Of a stretch of 64,000 bases of DNA, positions 16,328-25,012 are shown piece after piece. The DNA is from an uncultured Bacteriovoracaceae bacterium (GTDB taxonomy: Bacteria > Bdellovibrionota > Bacteriovoracia > Bacteriovoracales > Bacteriovoracaceae): positions 124,001-188,000 of the forward strand of contig CALHBF010000014.1 of the NCBI GenBank assembly GCA_937931205.1, read 5' to 3'. The stretch's first letter is position 1. Each line of letters opens with the position of its first letter. The notes below the pieces were generated by a model. That model worked only from the letters and a program-made list of their open reading frames with translations, was not told the DNA's origin and made no database searches. The position numbers and the translations under genes were made by a program.

Positions 16328-17718
16328 ATTTCAAATTAGATAAAAACCTTATCTGCTATTTCTGTGCAGGGGCAAGGAACCACGCTCTCTTAGATTATTT
16401 TCAAGAGAATAATTTGAGATCTGAGTACGATGAAAGAATGGCAAGCTTTAAGGCCTTGGGCCTTGCCAAAATTTCTGGAAGTCCGGTTGCTATCTGTACC
16501 ACTTCCGGCACAGCTGTTTCACAAACTGTTTCAACTCTTCTTGAGGCACGCTACTCACAAGTTCCTCTGGTTCTGATCAGCGGAGACCGTCCAAAGAAAA
16601 TGCATGGGACAGGTGCCCCTCAAACGATTAATCATCGTGAAGTTACTCAGAATTGTGTCGGGACTTATGTTGAAGTCAAACTGGAAGATTTAGCGAGTTT
16701 AGAACTTATTAATCCTGAGTTTCCAATCCATATCAATGTCTTAATTAACGATACTACAGAACATGACCTCAAGATCGAAACAAATCTTGATATGAGTGAC
16801 TTTAAAAAATTTGCTCAAAAAATTTCAAAACCACTTTTTTTAGTTAGTCATGAATTAACGAGCTTACGTCCATTGGTTAAAAAGCTTCTAAGCTTAAATC
16901 TTAATGTTTATGCCGAGACACTCTCAGGCGCACATGATTTAACAAGCCATTTAACGGAAGCGAGTTTACTTAAAATTCGTCATGAGTTTGATAGTGTCAT
17001 CCGTATTGGGCACACCCCACTTTCAAAAATGTGGAGACTGCTTGAGTCTGAACATAAACCGGTTTTTAGCTTTGATTCGCGCAATCTTCCAGGATTAAGT
17101 TATGGGCAAGTGGCCCCGATCAAAGCGGCATCCTTAACTGATAATGAAATTTTCTTTGATATCCTATCAGGTCTTAAGAGTAGTCAATTAACGACTATTG
17201 AAAAATCAATCAAGCCTCTTTTAACCAAATATCCTCAATCAGAATTGAGTATCATGAAGAAGCTGCAAGACTTCTTACCAGAGAACGCTATTGTGTATCT
17301 GGGAAATTCTTTAGTGATCCGCTACTTTGAGATGGTGCAGGAGAAGGCCTTCCAAGTTTTTGGGGCCCGTGGAGTCAATGGCATTGATGGACAGATTGCT
17401 CAGAGTATCGGCATCGCCGAAGGTAGCACTGAGCAGGTTTACTGTATCGTAGGAGATATGACGGCCCAGTATGACCTCAATAGCATCAGACATCTGCCAA
17501 AAAATCTTACTCTGTTCATCATCAACAATGGTGGAGGGAGAATTTTTGAAACATTAAAATTAAAACCCATTATGGTGATGGAGCATGACTTTAATTTCAA
17601 AGAAGTCGCTCAAGCTTTTGGTATGACTTATTCTCGTGAGCTTACCCAAGCTCAGGTGATTGAGCTAAGACCAGCTCAAGTTGAAACAAGAAACTTGCTT
17701 CAGGAGTGGAATACGTGA
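16324..17718 (+). CDS. menD: SEPHCHC synthase (2-succinyl-5-enolpyruvyl-6-hydroxy-3-cyclohexene-1-carboxylate synthase)
   Basis: A thiamine-diphosphate enzyme joining isochorismate and 2-oxoglutarate-derived succinic semialdehyde. It has CAGARNHALLDYF, YDERMASFKALGLAK (ThDP-activating Glu), CTTSGTAVSQ, LISGDRPKKMHGTGAPQTINH in parts, and the C-terminal ThDP-binding GDMTAQYDLNSIRHLPKNL with INNGGGRIFETL. At 464 residues it is about 90 shorter than the usual MenD, mainly in the central domain. AAGGAAG precedes the ATG. It overlaps menF by 4 bases and menH by 4. Confidence 0.92.
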   Translation: MNFKLDKNLICYFCAGARNHALLDYFQENNLRSEYDERMASFKALGLAKISGSPVAICTTSGTAVSQTVSTLLEARYSQVPLVLISGDRPKKMHGTGAPQTINHREVTQNCVGTYVEVKLEDLASLELINPEFPIHINVLINDTTEHDLKIETNLDMSDFKKFAQKISKPLFLVSHELTSLRPLVKKLLSLNLNVYAETLSGAHDLTSHLTEASLLKIRHEFDSVIRIGHTPLSKMWRLLESEHKPVFSFDSRNLPGLSYGQVAPIKAASLTDNEIFFDILSGLKSSQLTTIEKSIKPLLTKYPQSELSIMKKLQDFLPENAIVYLGNSLVIRYFEMVQEKAFQVFGARGVNGIDGQIAQSIGIAEGSTEQVYCIVGDMTAQYDLNSIRHLPKNLTLFIINNGGGRIFETLKLKPIMVMEHDFNFKEVAQAFGMTYSRELTQAQVIELRPAQVETRNLLQEWNT

Positions 17719-18338
17719 TTCACCTCTTTCATGGCTTCCTTGGACACCCAGACGATTTAAAGTTTCTTGAACAGTTTGGTCAGACTAAGAGCTATGATAT
17801 GAAGTCATTTGACGAGAATGAGTTTAAGGCCGAACCCAATGATATTCTCATTGGCTACTCAATGGGTGGACGTGTGGCCTTGAAGCTTGCCTCCAAGCTT
17901 GGGTACAAAATAAAAAAAGTGATTATCCTAAGTTCTAATCCCAATAGCCTGACTCCGTCTGAGCGCCAGAGTCGTCTTGTTTGGGAAGAGAAAACGAAGA
18001 ATGAAATGCTCACACTGAACAGTTCCGAGTTTTTCCGCTCTTGGAATGCTTTAGGTATTTTTAAGAATGATCGGCCGATTGCAGAAATTTCAAGTGATGA
18101 ACTTAAAATCTGGGCAGAGGTTTTTGAAAAATATCGCCTCTCGGATCAGGCCGATTATTTACAAGACTTAAAAAATCATCCTGATCAGTTTGCTTGGATT
18201 GTGGGAGATCTTGATGAAAAGTATCTCAATATTGCCAAGACAAGCGGAGTTAAATATTACACTATTAATGCTGGTCACCGATTATTTCAGCGACCACAAG
18301 AAATCATCAACGTCATTAATGAACATAATTTGATATGA
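17715..18338 (+). CDS. menH: Alpha/beta hydrolase, probable SHCHC synthase
   Basis: MenH eliminates pyruvate from SEPHCHC. This 207-residue alpha/beta hydrolase has the HGFLGHPDD oxyanion region, the nucleophile elbow IGYSMGGRVAL (Ser), and a late histidine in INAGHRLFQRP. GTG at 17715 was chosen because it gives a GTGA overlap with menD and lies 8 bases after AGGAG. A GTG at 17706 is an alternative. The catalytic Asp lies in the region VGDLDEKY. Sequence alone would allow other hydrolases; its place between menD and menA makes MenH the best call. Confidence 0.83.
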   Translation: MIHLFHGFLGHPDDLKFLEQFGQTKSYDMKSFDENEFKAEPNDILIGYSMGGRVALKLASKLGYKIKKVIILSSNPNSLTPSERQSRLVWEEKTKNEMLTLNSSEFFRSWNALGIFKNDRPIAEISSDELKIWAEVFEKYRLSDQADYLQDLKNHPDQFAWIVGDLDEKYLNIAKTSGVKYYTINAGHRLFQRPQEIINVINEHNLI

Positions 18339-19204
18339 AAAATTTTATCCTAGCTTCTCGCCCTAAAACATTACTTGCTGGTGTCATTCCTCCGATGGTG
18401 GCCTACAGTTATTATCTCTCTGTCCCCAATAACCCAACTCAAGTCCTCTATCTCATTCTGTGCGTACTTGGTGCTCTGTTCATTCAACTGGCTACCAACT
18501 TCTTTAATGATGTGGTGGACTTTCAAAAAGGGGCGGATGCCAAGCGTGTGGGACCGACCAGAGTTTCGGCCGCAGGACTTGTTGACATTCAAACAGTAAA
18601 AAAGTGGGGTATCATCTGTGTTAGTTTAGCAGCTCTTTGTGGGTTGCCGATCATTGTACGCGGTGGAGTGCCTTTTATTATTCTAGGTCTTATCTCTTTG
18701 TTTCTTACCTATGGTTATACCGGTGGAAAAGTATCTCTTGCATATCGCGGGTTGGGTGAACTTTTCGTTTATCTCTTCTTTGGCCTTTTTTCGGTCATGG
18801 GCTCATTCTATCTGTTCTCTTTAGAAGTTAATTGGTTAAGTTTTAATCTGGCCTCGATCTTTGGATTACTGGCCACAACTTTTATCTGTGTTAATAATCT
18901 GCGTGACCGCCATACCGATATTGAAGTAGGTAAAAGAACACTTGCTACCAGATTATCCCCTGTTGCATATCGCTTCGCTACTACTCTCACGATCTTTGTT
19001 CCTTATCTTCTTCTCTTCTTTTATCGGGAGATGAAGTTAATCTATATCGTGCTCCTAGGACTTATTCCGGCGCTCAAGCTCGCCAAAATTATTTGGACCA
19101 CCGAAGGAAGTGAACTTAACCTTGGTTTAAAGTTTTCAGGAATTCATCTGATTCTTTACTCCTTACTTTTAAGCGTGTGTTTTATCTATGAAGGTTTATT
19201 ATAA
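18335..19204 (+). CDS. menA: 1,4-dihydroxy-2-naphthoate polyprenyltransferase
   Basis: An inner-membrane UbiA-family prenyltransferase (289 residues, about 8-9 membrane segments) that attaches the isoprenoid chain to DHNA. The first Asp-rich motif is NFFNDVVDFQKGAD and the second is NNLRDRHTDIEVGKRT; both bind Mg-diphosphate. The N-terminal RPKTLLAGVIPP is MenA-like. It overlaps menH by ATGA and menC by 17 bases. Confidence 0.93.
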   Translation: MKNFILASRPKTLLAGVIPPMVAYSYYLSVPNNPTQVLYLILCVLGALFIQLATNFFNDVVDFQKGADAKRVGPTRVSAAGLVDIQTVKKWGIICVSLAALCGLPIIVRGGVPFIILGLISLFLTYGYTGGKVSLAYRGLGELFVYLFFGLFSVMGSFYLFSLEVNWLSFNLASIFGLLATTFICVNNLRDRHTDIEVGKRTLATRLSPVAYRFATTLTIFVPYLLLFFYREMKLIYIVLLGLIPALKLAKIIWTTEGSELNLGLKFSGIHLILYSLLLSVCFIYEGLL

Positions 19205-20039
19205 GTTATACGACCTAGCTCCCAAGAGAGAGTTCAACCGACTTGATAAAAATTCAAGCCGCAAAGGCGTGCACCTTAAAATTGATCTTCGTCGTGATAA
19301 ATCTTTTGCTGATTTTTTCTCGCATCCCTCTTTAGGAGACATTCATCTTGAAGAATTCATGGAGAAATTTAAGTATCAAGATAATGAAATGTGCCGCAAA
19401 ACGTTTCATTTTCTGCTCAACGATGCCAAGATTCGTTTTGAATCCTTAGAGCGCCTCACTCCCTTTAAAAACCATACCCTCTGGCATCCTTTGAGTTCAT
19501 TTGACTCGCAGGTATTTAAATACAAATTGCAAGGCATTGATGATTTCACCTTTCTACCTTTGCTCAAAAACAACAAACGAGTTCGACTTGATGCCAATGG
19601 GGTATTCATACAAAGTGAATTTCAAAATTTCCTTATGAAATTAGAAACAACACTACGTACGAATATTGAATATATTGAAGATCCTTATCAGGGAGATTGG
19701 AAAATCAACTCTCCCATAAAGCTTGCCAGTGATTTCATCGATAATCCTGATCATGAGATAAAAATCTATAAACCCAACAGAGAGTTTATCCCTAAAAGTT
19801 TACGTCCTAATATTTTTAGCTCTTATATGGGAAGCCAATTAGGGCAATGGCATGCTTATACAGAACTGATGAATTCAGGAGATCTTTCTCTTTATCATGG
19901 TATTCACATTGAAAATTTCTATACGGATGATCTTTTCAAGAAAATAGCAACTGACACTTTCATGCCGGAAAAACAAAAAATTAAATCTCTGTATGATGGA
20001 CTGATGAGTTCTGATTGGAAGTTCCTATGTTCAATATAA
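19188..20039 (+). CDS. menC: Divergent o-succinylbenzoate synthase
   Basis: An enolase-superfamily dehydratase that makes o-succinylbenzoate from SHCHC. The 283-residue protein is divergent, but the metal-ligand strand motifs are present in order: VRLDANGVF (Asp), EYIEDPYQGDW (Glu), LASDFIDNP (Asp), then the catalytic Lys in KIYKPNRE. The N-terminal capping domain is short. Position between menA and menE supports the call, and no other menC candidate lies in the operon. It overlaps menA by 17 bases and menE by 13. Confidence 0.78.
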   Translation: MKVYYKLYDLAPKREFNRLDKNSSRKGVHLKIDLRRDKSFADFFSHPSLGDIHLEEFMEKFKYQDNEMCRKTFHFLLNDAKIRFESLERLTPFKNHTLWHPLSSFDSQVFKYKLQGIDDFTFLPLLKNNKRVRLDANGVFIQSEFQNFLMKLETTLRTNIEYIEDPYQGDWKINSPIKLASDFIDNPDHEIKIYKPNREFIPKSLRPNIFSSYMGSQLGQWHAYTELMNSGDLSLYHGIHIENFYTDDLFKKIATDTFMPEKQKIKSLYDGLMSSDWKFLCSI

Positions 20040-21094
20040 ATTTTGATCAAAAGCAAAATCAGTTTCTTCATCATGAGCGTTTTGCTGATATTGCTCCTCT
20101 GATTGCCAAAAAATTAGATTATCTTGAAAATCACTTCTTCCTCTTCTCTTCCGGAACGACTTCCAGTGACCCTAAGGGATATGCCATTTCCCAAAAGGCA
20201 CTCTTTGCGAATGCCCAAGCAGTGAATGATTTTTTTGAGCTGACAGAAAATGATGTGTGGGGATTAACTCTGCCTTGGTTTCATATTGGCGGTCTCTCCG
20301 TCATCGCCCGCGCTCATCTCTTAGGCTCCAAAATGGTTGACCTGACTGGCAAGTGGGAACCAGAGCAGTGGGTGCAAAAACTGAGTGCTGAAAAAGTAAC
20401 GATCACTACCGTAGTTCCAACTCAGATTTTTGATTTGGTTAAAAATAATTTAAAGAGTCCTCCGACTCTCAAGTTCATTATCGTCGGTGGGGATTTCTTG
20501 AGTTCGGAATTAGCGGCAAGGGCCATCAGTCTTGGGTGGCCGGTGATAAAAACTTTCGGGATGACTGAGGTATGCTCACAATTGGCCAGTGCTAAAGCTG
20601 TCAAAGAAGATCATCTGCAAGTTCTTCCCATCCATGAAATCAAACTTGATCAAGACAAGAGACTGTGGGTGAAATCCCAAGCAATGTACACATTAGAATT
20701 TGTCTATAGATCAGATGCTATTCAAACAATGACGGCCCTTGATCGCTGTGATGAAGAAGGTTTTTTTCCTACCAATGATCTTGTTTCATGGAATGATCAT
20801 CAGTTAATTCACTTAGGTCGCATTGATGATCAGATTAAAATTAAAGGAAGACTCACTTCCGTTAATGCTCTCAAAGATCAACTCTACACCTATGCCCTAA
20901 CTCATAATATCTATGGGCAGCTGGAATTAGCTATTATTGATGACCCTCGCAGTGGCAAGAATTTGGAAATTCTTCATTCCACGCTTGTTGATGAAGCAGA
21001 GATTAGCGCTCTCTTCTCACCCATTACTCCCGCCTTCAGGCAAGTTCTAGGATTTGAAAAAACAGATTTAGGAAAATTGAAAATGGGGCAGTGA
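20027..21094 (+). CDS. menE: o-Succinylbenzoate--CoA ligase
   Basis: An adenylate-forming enzyme (355 residues) that activates o-succinylbenzoate with ATP and CoA. It has the P-loop-like SSGTTSSDPKGYAIS, LPWFHIGGLSV, KTFGMTEVCSQLAS, TNDLV and GRIDDQIKIKGRL, and it ends with LGKLKMGQ, which carries the catalytic-lysine position. It is shorter than the usual 450 or so residues, in line with the other compact men enzymes here. The ATG at 20027 was preferred over an in-frame TTG at 20015; GGAAG lies upstream. It is the last gene of the operon. Confidence 0.9.
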   Translation: MFNINFDQKQNQFLHHERFADIAPLIAKKLDYLENHFFLFSSGTTSSDPKGYAISQKALFANAQAVNDFFELTENDVWGLTLPWFHIGGLSVIARAHLLGSKMVDLTGKWEPEQWVQKLSAEKVTITTVVPTQIFDLVKNNLKSPPTLKFIIVGGDFLSSELAARAISLGWPVIKTFGMTEVCSQLASAKAVKEDHLQVLPIHEIKLDQDKRLWVKSQAMYTLEFVYRSDAIQTMTALDRCDEEGFFPTNDLVSWNDHQLIHLGRIDDQIKIKGRLTSVNALKDQLYTYALTHNIYGQLELAIIDDPRSGKNLEILHSTLVDEAEISALFSPITPAFRQVLGFEKTDLGKLKMGQ

Positions 21095-21106
21095 TAACTG
21101 CCCCAT
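21083..21106. terminator. Hairpin at the end of the men operon, possible terminator
   Basis: A perfect 10-bp stem (ATGGGGCAGT / ACTGCCCCAT) with a GATA loop spans the menE stop codon and lies between convergent genes. There is no T-run on either side, so it may stabilise a 3' end or work with Rho rather than being a classical intrinsic terminator. Confidence 0.5.
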
Positions 21107-21116
21107 CCGTTAGAAA

Positions 21117-21650
21117 TTAAATACTATCGCAAAGTTCGGCTACGAGTGCTTTGTGCTCTTTGGCCTGTTTTGAATTTTTGATATTCTTCGAGCAATCAAG
21201 AGCTTTTTGACAAATAGCTGATTGTCTCTCCTCTACAGAAAGAACTTCGTATTCCACCAAATTACATTCTTGAGTTAACTTAAAATGTTGCTTCGGTGTA
21301 CATCCAGCACCTGGTAGCTGAGAGCAAGAAAGATGAGTCCCAGCAACACTTACCTTTTCTGTTTCCAAGTACTCCGCATCAACAATGCGACAATCTCTGA
21401 GAACGCTATTTCCATTTTTTTCGACTTTTATCATAGCATTATTTCGATATATGTTTTTAAGACGTTGGGCAGCGGATTCAATACTGTAATCTTGTTGATC
21501 CATCTGAAATGTTCCACTTACTTTTTGAGAACTGATAACTCGATCAGATAGTCTCCCAACAGAAAGATCGCATTGAAGTGGCTCTTTTTTTCCAAAAAAA
21601 GCAAAAGCTGATGAAGATGTTAAAAGTACAAACAATAATGCTAGTTTCAT
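21117..21650 (-). CDS. Exported Cys-rich protein of unknown function
   Basis: A 177-residue protein with a signal peptide (MKLALLFVLLTSSSAFA) and a mature chain containing eight cysteines, an even number that suggests periplasmic disulfides. It ends with a helical Cys-containing segment (AICQKALDCSKNIKNSKQ). No known domain was recognised. The ATG at 21650 has GGAGAT upstream, so it was preferred over an in-frame TTG at 21662. It faces the men operon and diverges from the large exported protein at 21929. Confidence 0.65.
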   Translation of the reverse strand: MKLALLFVLLTSSSAFAFFGKKEPLQCDLSVGRLSDRVISSQKVSGTFQMDQQDYSIESAAQRLKNIYRNNAMIKVEKNGNSVLRDCRIVDAEYLETEKVSVAGTHLSCSQLPGAGCTPKQHFKLTQECNLVEYEVLSVEERQSAICQKALDCSKNIKNSKQAKEHKALVAELCDSI

Positions 21651-21741
21651 TGGTATCTCCAAATATTATTTATTTGGAAGAGTACAAAGCAAAGTTTAGG
21701 CCAAATAGATTATGCCCTATCAAGATGTTAGAGGTGCTTTA

Positions 21742-21769
21742 TTGACTAAAAAGTAATCAGGTGTCTAAA
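21742..21769 (+). promoter_or_regulatory. Weak sigma-70-type promoter candidate for the 848-residue protein
   Basis: TTGACT at 21742 and TCTAAA at 21764, spaced 16 bases. This would leave a leader of about 150 bases containing the long hairpin at 21833. The -10 match is poor. Confidence 0.25.
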
Positions 21770-21832
21770 TCCTATAAATATCTTCCTGCTAATGCCTAAA
21801 ATTTAAGGCAAGACCCCCACGACTCAATAACT

Positions 21833-21891
21833 GTCTCTTCGTGTCGGAAACCATGGAAAATAAAGAGATTTGCCATTGTTTCCGATGAGAC
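21833..21891 (+). promoter_or_regulatory. Long imperfect hairpin in the 5' leader of the 848-residue protein gene
   Basis: The left arm (21833-21856) contains GTCTC and TCGGAAACCATGG; the right arm (21873-21891) contains CCATTGTTTCCGA and GAGAC. They pair as a 13-bp stem with one mismatch, a 6-by-1 internal loop and a further 5 bp, closing a 16-base A-rich loop. It lies 38 bases before the start codon and has no T-run, so a role in mRNA stability or translation is more likely than termination. Confidence 0.5.
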
Positions 21892-21928
21892 GACATCTAT
21901 TAAATGAACTCTATTGGATAATAACAGC

Positions 21929-24475
21929 ATGAAACAGCTTTTTGCTCTCATCACTTCATTTCAACTTATCTGCGCACCTCTGATGCATTCAGTGCATGCA
22001 GCAACAAGTGAGATCGCCACAACAGGTGAGATAGCAGAAAAACAAGCTCTGGCAGCACAGGCCGGCCAAAATGCTGAAACAATTCACAATCAAGGTAATA
22101 ACACTCGTCAGAAAGCTGCAAATCTTGAAGTCTCAAGATTTGAAAGAGAGCTTAATCAGGCCAATAAGAATGCCAATGCCGCCAGAAGAGAGTTGGCCGA
22201 TAAAGAAAGAGAATTAAAAAACCTTCGTGCATCAGAATCTGCTTCCTCTGCAGAAATTGAGCGTCTTAATAATGAGATCGCTGCCGGCCAAGCAAAAGTG
22301 ACTGAAGCTGAAAAAGTTATTGCGGCCAAAAACTCAGAGTTAAGTCGTGCCCGTGATTATGCCAAGAGCATGGCCAAGGGGGAATTCAGCAACACTGCTG
22401 TAAAGGTTACTGATGCCAATGAGGAAAAATATAAGAATGAAGTAGGAACAGTAGATGCCGGAGAAAATCCTGAGTATGACAACAAAGCTCAGATGGCCGG
22501 AGGTTTCGGACACTACTCAAAACAACTTTTAGGAGTTGCCACCAGTATTGTTGGTTCAAGCATTATTGAACAATGTAGTTTCGGTTTAAAGATTCCCTCT
22601 ATTGCCACTTATATGGCGGGTTCTATCACCTACCTCATCTCTGAGATCACTGGTGGACAAAATCAAAATACAGAACAAAAAGAAAGACTCGCTCGTATCG
22701 AAGAACTAAAAAAACAAATTGCTGAGAATAAAGGTGGAGGAGATGTTCAACGTGTTCTTCTAGAACAGCGTCTTAAAGAAGAGCAAGACCTCAGTGCCTT
22801 TGTTAGCGAGAGAATCACTTGGTTAACGGCCGTGATGCTCATGTATACCGTCGCAGCGGGACTCGCTATTATGGAAGAGACCCAAGGTATTGCCATGGGT
22901 GTGGTAGCTGCAAATACAGCGTGTTCTGGAGTTGCTGCTACTATGTGTTCTGGCTCAGGTCCTGGATACCCTGCTTGTTATGCAGCTAAATATGCCATGT
23001 GTGTTACTGCTTCTCCGGCCGGTTATGCAGCCGCCAATGGAGCTTCTGCTTCACCCGCATCAGTTCCTACCGGTCAATCCGCAGCTGCCTCAACAGGGCC
23101 GAATGCTCCGGGGGCCATGGGTTACCTGACTGCCTATCTCTCAGGAGCTTACGCAGGCTGTACTCCACTCTCAATGGGGACAGTAAGTGTGGGAGCCTTT
23201 AGTGCTAACCTTATTAGCTTTGCTTACGGAATGGGTTTCTCGATGGGAGAGAACTCAATGGTCGGTTATGTGAAGCTTGCAACTGCGATCCTAAACTACC
23301 TGATCCCAGGAATTAAGCAGCTGGTAGTCGCTGCATACAACTACCCTATTCCTCGTGCTATTACTTTCGGAGTTTCTGCAGCTCTTGTTGGGGCGATCAT
23401 TGCCAGCCTTAACCAGATTAAATCGCAGACCGAAGGAAATATCTCTCAAATTTCCAAAGTCGTTGATGACTTCAAACAAGCAACGAACGACACCAAGGGA
23501 ATGAATCAAGGACAGGGACTAGCAACTGACAATGGTAATCAAGGCACTAAAGGTGGCCAGGGTGAAATCGGATCAGTAAATACTGATGGAAAATCATATT
23601 CCGTTGGAAACAACGGAACTGTCACTAAGCTTAATCCAGGTGTCTCTACTTCAAAAACAAAACAATGTTTTGCTAATGAGAAAGGCAACATGAGCTTTGA
23701 CAGTCCTTCTTGTTCTAAACCTGTAAACATCAAACCAGTCGTAGTTAAAGTAAAAGGAAACCAATCTACTCTTAAAACTGCTGCTGGATTAATCAACGAA
23801 ATCGCCAATGATATGGCAAGTGGTGACAGAACATCTGCTAACCTCAAAATGGGTCAGCTAAATGCCATGGCCAGCGCTATTAACAGTGAAGTTGATAAGC
23901 TGAAGTCTGATTACAATAAGAATCAAAAGAAAAACAAAAAAGATACTCTTGATTTTGACGGCGCTATCGCTAAAGAAATGAAAAAGTATGATGACCTTTA
24001 TGAGAGTGAGAAAAACAAGGCCCTCAAAGATGAGCCAAAACTCGCTTCTCTTGCTGCTAGTTTTTCTAACAGAAGAGGCCTTGGTCTAGATGCCTCTCAA
24101 ACTGATGCCTCAGCTGGTGAAGTAAATACTGCAAGTGCAGATTCAGCGATTGCTCTACCTTCAGGTCTTGCCCAAAAAACTTCCGAAGAATCCCTTCTCA
24201 CTGAAGGAATCTCTGAAGACTCAAGAGAGAGTATTGAAGACTCTGAGTATATCTTTGGTGGAGATGTCACTTCCAATAACCCTGACGGACTCAATGAGGA
24301 CGCCTATCGTGCGGCCCTGGCCAATGGGTACTTAGGTCTTCATGGAAGACTAGGTCGTGGGGATGGCGTGGCCTCTTCTCAAGAAAACCTATTTAAAGTC
24401 ATTTCTCATCGTTATTTCTTAAGTTACCCAAAAATTATGAGAAAAAAGATCCCTGAAGCGGCCAAAGCTAAATAA
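21929..24475 (+). CDS. Large exported coiled-coil protein with hydrophobic core, function unknown
   Basis: An 848-residue protein starting with a signal peptide (MKQLFALITSFQLICAPLMH, likely cut after SVHA). Residues of about 50-150 form a long charged coiled coil (repeated E/K/R/A heptads such as ARRELADKERELKNL). The middle third has several hydrophobic, Gly/Ala-rich segments (LGVATSIVGSSIIEQC, WLTAVMLMYTVAAGLAIM, ITFGVSAALVGAIIASL) and clustered cysteines. The last third is polar, with Lys-rich helices and an acidic stretch, and ends with FKVISHRYFLSYPKIM. It matches no family I know. The ATG at 21929 fits the signal peptide; an in-frame TTG lies at 21914. It may be an inner-membrane or envelope-spanning component. 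Confidence 0.7.
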   Translation: MKQLFALITSFQLICAPLMHSVHAATSEIATTGEIAEKQALAAQAGQNAETIHNQGNNTRQKAANLEVSRFERELNQANKNANAARRELADKERELKNLRASESASSAEIERLNNEIAAGQAKVTEAEKVIAAKNSELSRARDYAKSMAKGEFSNTAVKVTDANEEKYKNEVGTVDAGENPEYDNKAQMAGGFGHYSKQLLGVATSIVGSSIIEQCSFGLKIPSIATYMAGSITYLISEITGGQNQNTEQKERLARIEELKKQIAENKGGGDVQRVLLEQRLKEEQDLSAFVSERITWLTAVMLMYTVAAGLAIMEETQGIAMGVVAANTACSGVAATMCSGSGPGYPACYAAKYAMCVTASPAGYAAANGASASPASVPTGQSAAASTGPNAPGAMGYLTAYLSGAYAGCTPLSMGTVSVGAFSANLISFAYGMGFSMGENSMVGYVKLATAILNYLIPGIKQLVVAAYNYPIPRAITFGVSAALVGAIIASLNQIKSQTEGNISQISKVVDDFKQATNDTKGMNQGQGLATDNGNQGTKGGQGEIGSVNTDGKSYSVGNNGTVTKLNPGVSTSKTKQCFANEKGNMSFDSPSCSKPVNIKPVVVKVKGNQSTLKTAAGLINEIANDMASGDRTSANLKMGQLNAMASAINSEVDKLKSDYNKNQKKNKKDTLDFDGAIAKEMKKYDDLYESEKNKALKDEPKLASLAASFSNRRGLGLDASQTDASAGEVNTASADSAIALPSGLAQKTSEESLLTEGISEDSRESIEDSEYIFGGDVTSNNPDGLNEDAYRAALANGYLGLHGRLGRGDGVASSQENLFKVISHRYFLSYPKIMRKKIPEAAKAK

Positions 24476-24523
24476 TTTTTTCACGAAAAGTTAAATTATT
24501 TTCAGTAGTTCTGGACTAAGCCC

Positions 24524-24562
24524 CCCAATTAAAGATAAGAGAAGGCATTATTTTTAATTGGG
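24524..24562 (+). promoter_or_regulatory. Inverted repeat covering the ribosome-binding site of the next gene
   Basis: CCCAATTAAA at 24524-24533 pairs perfectly with TTTAATTGGG at 24553-24562 (19-base loop). The right arm contains the GGGA that would serve as Shine-Dalgarno for the ATG at 24569, so folding could limit translation. No T-run follows. Confidence 0.45.
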
Positions 24563-24568
24563 ATTCCC

Positions 24569-25003
24569 ATGAAAAATGTCCTTTTCTTATTCTTCTCATT
24601 ATTTTTAAGTTTCAGTGCCGAGGCCCAAAACACTCGCTCTATCGAGCAGGCCGAACTTGAAATGAAGTGTCTTTTCACAAATTACGAAGGACTTGAAAGG
24701 AAGTTTACACTCGAGCTGTCTCGTGACCATAAGAGCTTGCGTGTTTTTTACATTGATACAACAACTGTTCACACTCAAAAAGTATTTCTGGCCCGTCTAA
24801 GACGCTATACTCATAACCCAAGCAATACTCACATTTCAATGAGCTTTGAGAATCCAAATCAGCGTGGAGATATTCTCTACATCGCTTTTGGCGTACCTAA
24901 AGACATCACTGTTAATGGTGGTGAGCAAGCACAACACGCCGTCATTCATTTTAATGAAGGGCTATATCTGACTGGACGCTGTCACGTCTCTTTCGCTAAT
25001 TAA
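24569..25003 (+). CDS. Small exported protein of unknown function
   Basis: A 144-residue protein with a clear signal peptide cut after SAEA (residue 19). The mature part is a mostly beta-rich domain of about 125 residues with two cysteines (MKCLF and GRCHVSF) that could form one disulfide linking the ends. No known family. It follows the 848-residue exported protein by 93 bases on the same strand, and its ribosome-binding site lies in a hairpin. It is convergent with trmD, 9 bases apart. Confidence 0.6.
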   Translation: MKNVLFLFFSLFLSFSAEAQNTRSIEQAELEMKCLFTNYEGLERKFTLELSRDHKSLRVFYIDTTTVHTQKVFLARLRRYTHNPSNTHISMSFENPNQRGDILYIAFGVPKDITVNGGEQAQHAVIHFNEGLYLTGRCHVSFAN

Positions 25004-25012
25004 TTTCTAAGA

